Source: Desulfobacterales bacterium
GTDB lineage: Bacteria; Desulfobacterota; Desulfobacteria; Desulfobacterales; Desulfosalsimonadaceae
Assembly (NCBI GenBank): GCA_007127175.1
Contig: SKZX01000153.1
Location: 1 to 8,904 of the forward strand
Reading direction: 5' to 3'
DNA: 8,904 nucleotides
The notes below the pieces were generated by a model. That model made no database searches. It worked only from the letters and a program-made list of their open reading frames with translations, and was not told the DNA's origin. A program made the translations under genes and the position numbers. How positions within the stretch are numbered: position 1 is the stretch's first letter; every line of letters starts with the position of its first letter. Below, in pieces: positions 6,849-8,904 of the stretch.

Positions 6849-6972
6849 CGGTTTTGTAAAACGGTCAATATCTGCGTTGCGAGCAATTTTTGAAGAATCT
6901 CACGTACGAATAGTACGATCAATTCTTCAAAAATTGCTCGCGCCTTGATCTTGACCGTTTTACAAAACCGTC
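6847..6972. repeat. 126-nt nested palindromic repeat, copy A
   Basis: Three nested inverted repeats share one axis: outer arms of 22 nt (6847-6868 and 6951-6972) that are perfect complements, middle arms of 20 nt (6879-6898 and 6922-6941) also perfect, and inner CGTAC/GTACG (6903-6907 and 6913-6917) around GAATA. It can form a cruciform or a long RNA hairpin. It starts on the second base of the ahbA stop codon. It is similar along its length to copy B, 587 bp downstream. It is probably a dispersed REP/MITE-like element, with a possible mRNA 3'-end role. No ORF is encoded. Confidence 0.9.
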
Positions 6973-7004
6973 TGATAGTGACTTCTACGAATGCATCGCA
7001 CCCT

Positions 7005-7026
7005 ACACCCCCGAAGGGGTGTTTTT
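7005..7026 (+). terminator. Terminator-like hairpin between the two palindromes
   Basis: ACACCCC (7005-7011) pairs with GGGGTGT (7016-7022) around CGAA, followed directly by TTTT from 7023. A 7-bp GC-rich stem plus a U-run is a standard intrinsic terminator. It lies 157 nt past the ahbA stop and would end yjbQ-ahbA transcripts that read through copy A. Read from the other strand the loop is UUCG closed by C-G, a very stable tetraloop, but no U-run follows on that side. Confidence 0.7.
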
Positions 7027-7433
7027 GCAGTAAATAGCGCATGTGTTCATACCGGATTTCAACAAATGTTTTCCCGATCGAACCACAGCAGCTGGTACCG
7101 CGCCGTAATTTTTTCCGATTGCGATTTTGATTTTTCCGGCAAGTGTCTTGGAAGTCCCAGGGGGACAGTGCGCGCGATGCAGATACGGACAATCGTGAAG
7201 TCATCAAAATTGACCAATTTCCTTTTTCGGGGTGGTGTTCCCACCAGCGACATTGCAGGAGGTTGCTGACAGCTCTTGGCGCAGCGGAGCAAATCGTCCT
7301 GGATTGTTTGAGTCCCGCCGCAGGCGGGGCGAGTTTCCAGGATACCGCGCCACGAGCCTTAGCGTTATCCCATGTTCACGCAGTTGCCGGGGGTAGCTCC
7401 CGAACCCAACACCGACCGGATGAAATTAACCTT
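7027..7433. other. Gene-free ~400-bp spacer with local secondary structure
   Basis: I find no frame here with a recognisable protein, plausible start and ribosome binding site. Three imperfect hexamers ending GATT lie at 7115-7132. GGTGG/CCACC can pair near 7232-7247, and a longer hairpin lies at 7297-7342. The segment is bounded by two palindromic repeats. It could be a decayed gene or mobile-element remnant, an unrecognised structured RNA, or plain spacer. Nothing visible decides between these. Confidence 0.5.
7297..7342. other. Two-part stem-loop in the spacer
   Basis: TCCTGGA (7297-7303) is complementary to TCCAGGA (7336-7342). Inside it CCCGCC (7314-7319) pairs with GGCGGG (7323-7328) around GCA. 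The two stems are joined by internal loops of 10 and 7 nt. It lacks a U-run, so it does not look like a terminator. It may be part of an RNA or a repeat family. Confidence 0.5.
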
Positions 7434-7560
7434 GACGGCTTTGTAAAAAGTCCAATATCTGCGTTATGCGCAATTTCCGAAGAATCTCACGTACACATAA
7501 GTACTCTCAATTCTTCAAAAGTTGCGCAAGCCTTGATCTTGAACTTTTTTCAAAGCCGTC
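7434..7560. repeat. 127-nt nested palindromic repeat, copy B
   Basis: This has the same architecture and strong sequence similarity to copy A, in the same apparent orientation: outer 22-nt arms (7434-7455 and 7539-7560, two mismatches), middle arms starting TGCGCAA and ending TTGCGCA, and a GTAC...GTAC centre. Arms differ from copy A at paired positions in a compensatory way (AT to CG in the middle arm, GC to TA and CG to AT in the outer arm). It ends 22 bp before the stop codon of the convergently oriented transporter, so it sits in that gene's 3' region too. Confidence 0.88.
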
Positions 7561-7582
7561 TGAACACGACTTTTCGATGGGT

Positions 7583-8524
7583 TCAGCGGCACCGTTCGCC
7601 GTCAGCCGCACCCGTTGCTTCCGGCAGGGGCCTGCGGGAAAAAATAAAGGCGGCCGCAAGGCCGGCGATGATATGCCATATGCCCCACCAGGCCACCACG
7701 ATGGCCATGCCGCCCATACCGCCGAAAAAGTTGAAGACCAGCACCAGGCCCAAAGCGGAATTCTGTATGCCCACTTCCAGGCAGACCGCCCGCTTGTCCG
7801 CTTCGGCAAGGCCCGCCAGGTGCCCCGCCCAGTAGCCCAGGTTGAGCGCAATGAAGTTGTGGACAAATACACCGAACACGACCAGGCCCACGTACTGGAG
7901 AAAATTCTGCCAATTGGCCGCCAGCGCACCGCAGACGATCAATACGAAAAAGACCAGCGTGAATATCCGGAACGGCCGGCGCACGCGGTCCGCAAGCCCC
8001 GGAAACGTGCGGGTCAGCACCTGGCCGATGATCAGCGGGATGCCCAGGATAACAAAAACGGTGATGAAAACGTCCACGGGGCTCAACCGGACCGTCCGGA
8101 GGATTTCCGCCGTATACGGATTCAGGCTGCCCCACAGGGACAGGTTGAGCGGCGTCATGACGATGGCGGCCACGGTCGAGACAGCGGTCATGGAGATGGA
8201 GACCGCACAGTTGCCCCGGGCCAGGTAGGTCATGATGTTCGACAGGTTGCCCCCCGGGCAGGCCGCCACCAGGATCATGCCCAGCGCCATGGAAGGGTGG
8301 GGCCTTAGAATCAGCGTCAAAAGAAAGGTGAACGCCGGCAGGAGGATGAACTGGGCCGCCAGCCCGATGCCCGGCGCCCGGGGGGACACGAGGACGCGCC
8401 TGAAATCGGCCATGTTCAGATCAAGGCTCACGCCCAGCATCATCAGCCCGATGGCGGCATTGATCACCATGAGTCCCTGGGGGCTGAAGTTCAATTGCAC
8501 CTGGTCAATCACGACGGGGTCCAT
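7583..8524 (-). CDS. Bile acid:sodium symporter (BASS/SBF) family transporter
   Basis: The 313-residue integral membrane protein has about nine to ten hydrophobic segments and the two BASS core signatures: ACPGGNLSNIMTYLARGN (S95, N96) and LEVGIQNSALG (E250, Q254). These correspond to the discontinuous helices that hold the two Na+ ions in ASBT homologues, so a sodium-coupled inner-membrane importer is likely. Prokaryotic members move organic anions such as bile acids, pantoate or 2-oxoacids; the substrate here cannot be told. The start is fixed by AAGGAG just upstream of the ATG (minus strand, about 8531-8536). It lies 68 bp downstream of a TPP-dependent enzyme gene in the same direction, so the cargo may be a carboxylate related to that enzyme. 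Its stop is 22 bp from palindrome copy B, converging on ahbA. An opposite-strand frame of similar length is its shadow. Confidence 0.9.
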   Translation of the reverse strand: MDPVVIDQVQLNFSPQGLMVINAAIGLMMLGVSLDLNMADFRRVLVSPRAPGIGLAAQFILLPAFTFLLTLILRPHPSMALGMILVAACPGGNLSNIMTYLARGNCAVSISMTAVSTVAAIVMTPLNLSLWGSLNPYTAEILRTVRLSPVDVFITVFVILGIPLIIGQVLTRTFPGLADRVRRPFRIFTLVFFVLIVCGALAANWQNFLQYVGLVVFGVFVHNFIALNLGYWAGHLAGLAEADKRAVCLEVGIQNSALGLVLVFNFFGGMGGMAIVVAWWGIWHIIAGLAAAFIFSRRPLPEATGAADGERCR

Positions 8525-8565
8525 ATCCGCTCCTTCATCTGCCGGTGATATTCATCAGTCCATAC

Positions 8566-8584
8566 CGGGCGGCCGGGCCGCCCG
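8566..8584 (-). other. GC-only hairpin between the TPP enzyme and transporter genes
   Basis: CGGGCGGC and GCCGCCCG form a perfect 8-bp all-GC stem around a 3-nt loop, starting 9 nt after the TPP-enzyme stop. No U-run follows, so it is not a standard intrinsic terminator. It may slow the polymerase or protect the upstream mRNA end, giving unequal expression of the two genes. Confidence 0.55.
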
Positions 8585-8592
8585 CACGGCCG

Positions 8593-8904
8593 CTATGCCT
8601 TGTACGCCCCCACGTTGGCCAGGGCCATGCTGCCCGGGCTGATGGTGGTGGGATCGGTCATGACGTTGACCAGGCACACCTTTCCCGAAGCAAAGGCGTC
8701 CTGGAGGGCCGGACGGATATCCGCTGGATTTTCAACAAGATACCCTTTCCCGCCGATCGCTTCCACCATCTTGTGGTAATCCACCCGCCCGATCCAGGTG
8801 CCCGCCTCGATGGCGTGACCGAGACGGATCTCCTGGCTGTGGCGGATCATCCCCCAGCCCAGGTCGTTGCAGATGACCACCACGATGGGCAGCCCCTTGC
8901 GCAT
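8593..8904 (-). CDS. Thiamine pyrophosphate-dependent enzyme, C-terminal part (gene runs off window)
   Basis: The visible 103 residues are the C-terminal end of a TPP-binding domain of the acetolactate synthase / oxalyl-CoA decarboxylase / 2-hydroxyacyl-CoA lyase superfamily. GLPIVVVICNDLGWGMIRHSQ carries the Asn-Asp that ends the GDG...N(N/D) Mg-TPP motif; the GDG half and the N-terminal domains lie beyond base 8904. VDYHKMVEAIGGKGYLVENP and VCLVNVMTDP are typical of the last helices and strand. The ATG at the window edge is an internal Met, not the start, since the whole ~550-residue superfamily protein should extend outward. The exact reaction (2-oxoacid or CoA-thioester C-C bond making or breaking) cannot be told from this end. 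It is followed by the BASS transporter and probably shares its operon. Confidence 0.85.
   Translation of the reverse strand: MRKGLPIVVVICNDLGWGMIRHSQEIRLGHAIEAGTWIGRVDYHKMVEAIGGKGYLVENPADIRPALQDAFASGKVCLVNVMTDPTTISPGSMALANVGAYKA

Noticed and set aside
7340..7420. tRNA or tRNA remnant (GGGGGTAGCTCCCGAAC stretch)
   Set aside because: No acceptor stem, anticodon arm or T-loop could be assembled on either strand.
6847..7560. CRISPR array
   Set aside because: Only two long palindromic copies 587 bp apart, with no short regular repeats and spacers.
7143..7835. 230-residue plus-strand ORF across the spacer and copy B
   Set aside because: It reads through a palindromic repeat and then antisense to the transporter, with no ribosome binding site or family match.
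7466..8308. 280-residue plus-strand ORF
   Set aside because: It lies antisense to the BASS transporter, is rich in Arg/His/Asp/Gln with no family features, and runs across palindrome copy B.

Overview
The window looks like chromosomal DNA of a strictly anaerobic, sulfate- or sulfite-respiring Desulfobacterota (former Deltaproteobacteria), most likely a Desulfobacterales relative. This is inferred from gene content: dsrC with both redox cysteines, an AhbA-type siroheme decarboxylase, an HdrA/MvhD/Flx-like flavin and iron-sulfur cluster, and an in-frame UGA read as selenocysteine. I cannot name a species.

Bases 2-5430 (+) hold a five-gene electron-transfer operon. It runs from a tandem HdrA-like flavoprotein (5' end outside the window), through an MvhD-like [2Fe-2S] protein with selenocysteine at residue 67 and a SECIS-like hairpin just downstream, to two multi-[4Fe-4S] proteins and an NAD(P)H/FAD/[2Fe-2S] protein. 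The block reads hdrA-mvhD-(Fe-S)-(Fe-S)-(NAD/FAD), which fits the FlxDCBA arrangement in reverse order. Together they should form a cytoplasmic complex moving electrons between NAD(P)H, flavin (a possible bifurcation site) and ferredoxin or a disulfide partner. No HdrB-type CCG protein is visible, so the thiol/disulfide end, if any, is elsewhere.

Bases 5431-5982 hold an AT-rich regulatory region with a sigma70-like promoter candidate, then dsrC with a very strong ribosome binding site and a 13-bp stem terminator. DsrC carries sulfur from dissimilatory sulfite reductase to membrane DsrMKJOP and is a plausible, unproven redox partner of Hdr-like complexes.

Bases 5983-6848 (+) hold a YjbQ/UPF0047 gene overlapping ahbA (siroheme decarboxylase A, alternative haem biosynthesis).

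Bases 6849-7582 are a gene-free zone between convergent transcription units. It carries two copies of a ~126-nt nested palindrome, one overlapping the ahbA stop codon and the other 22 bp past the transporter stop. The copies differ by compensatory changes. Between them are a terminator-like hairpin and ~400 bp with secondary structure but no convincing gene.

Bases 7583-8904 (-) hold a TPP-dependent enzyme (C-terminal part only, gene runs off the window) followed by a BASS/SBF-family sodium-coupled transporter, probably one operon.
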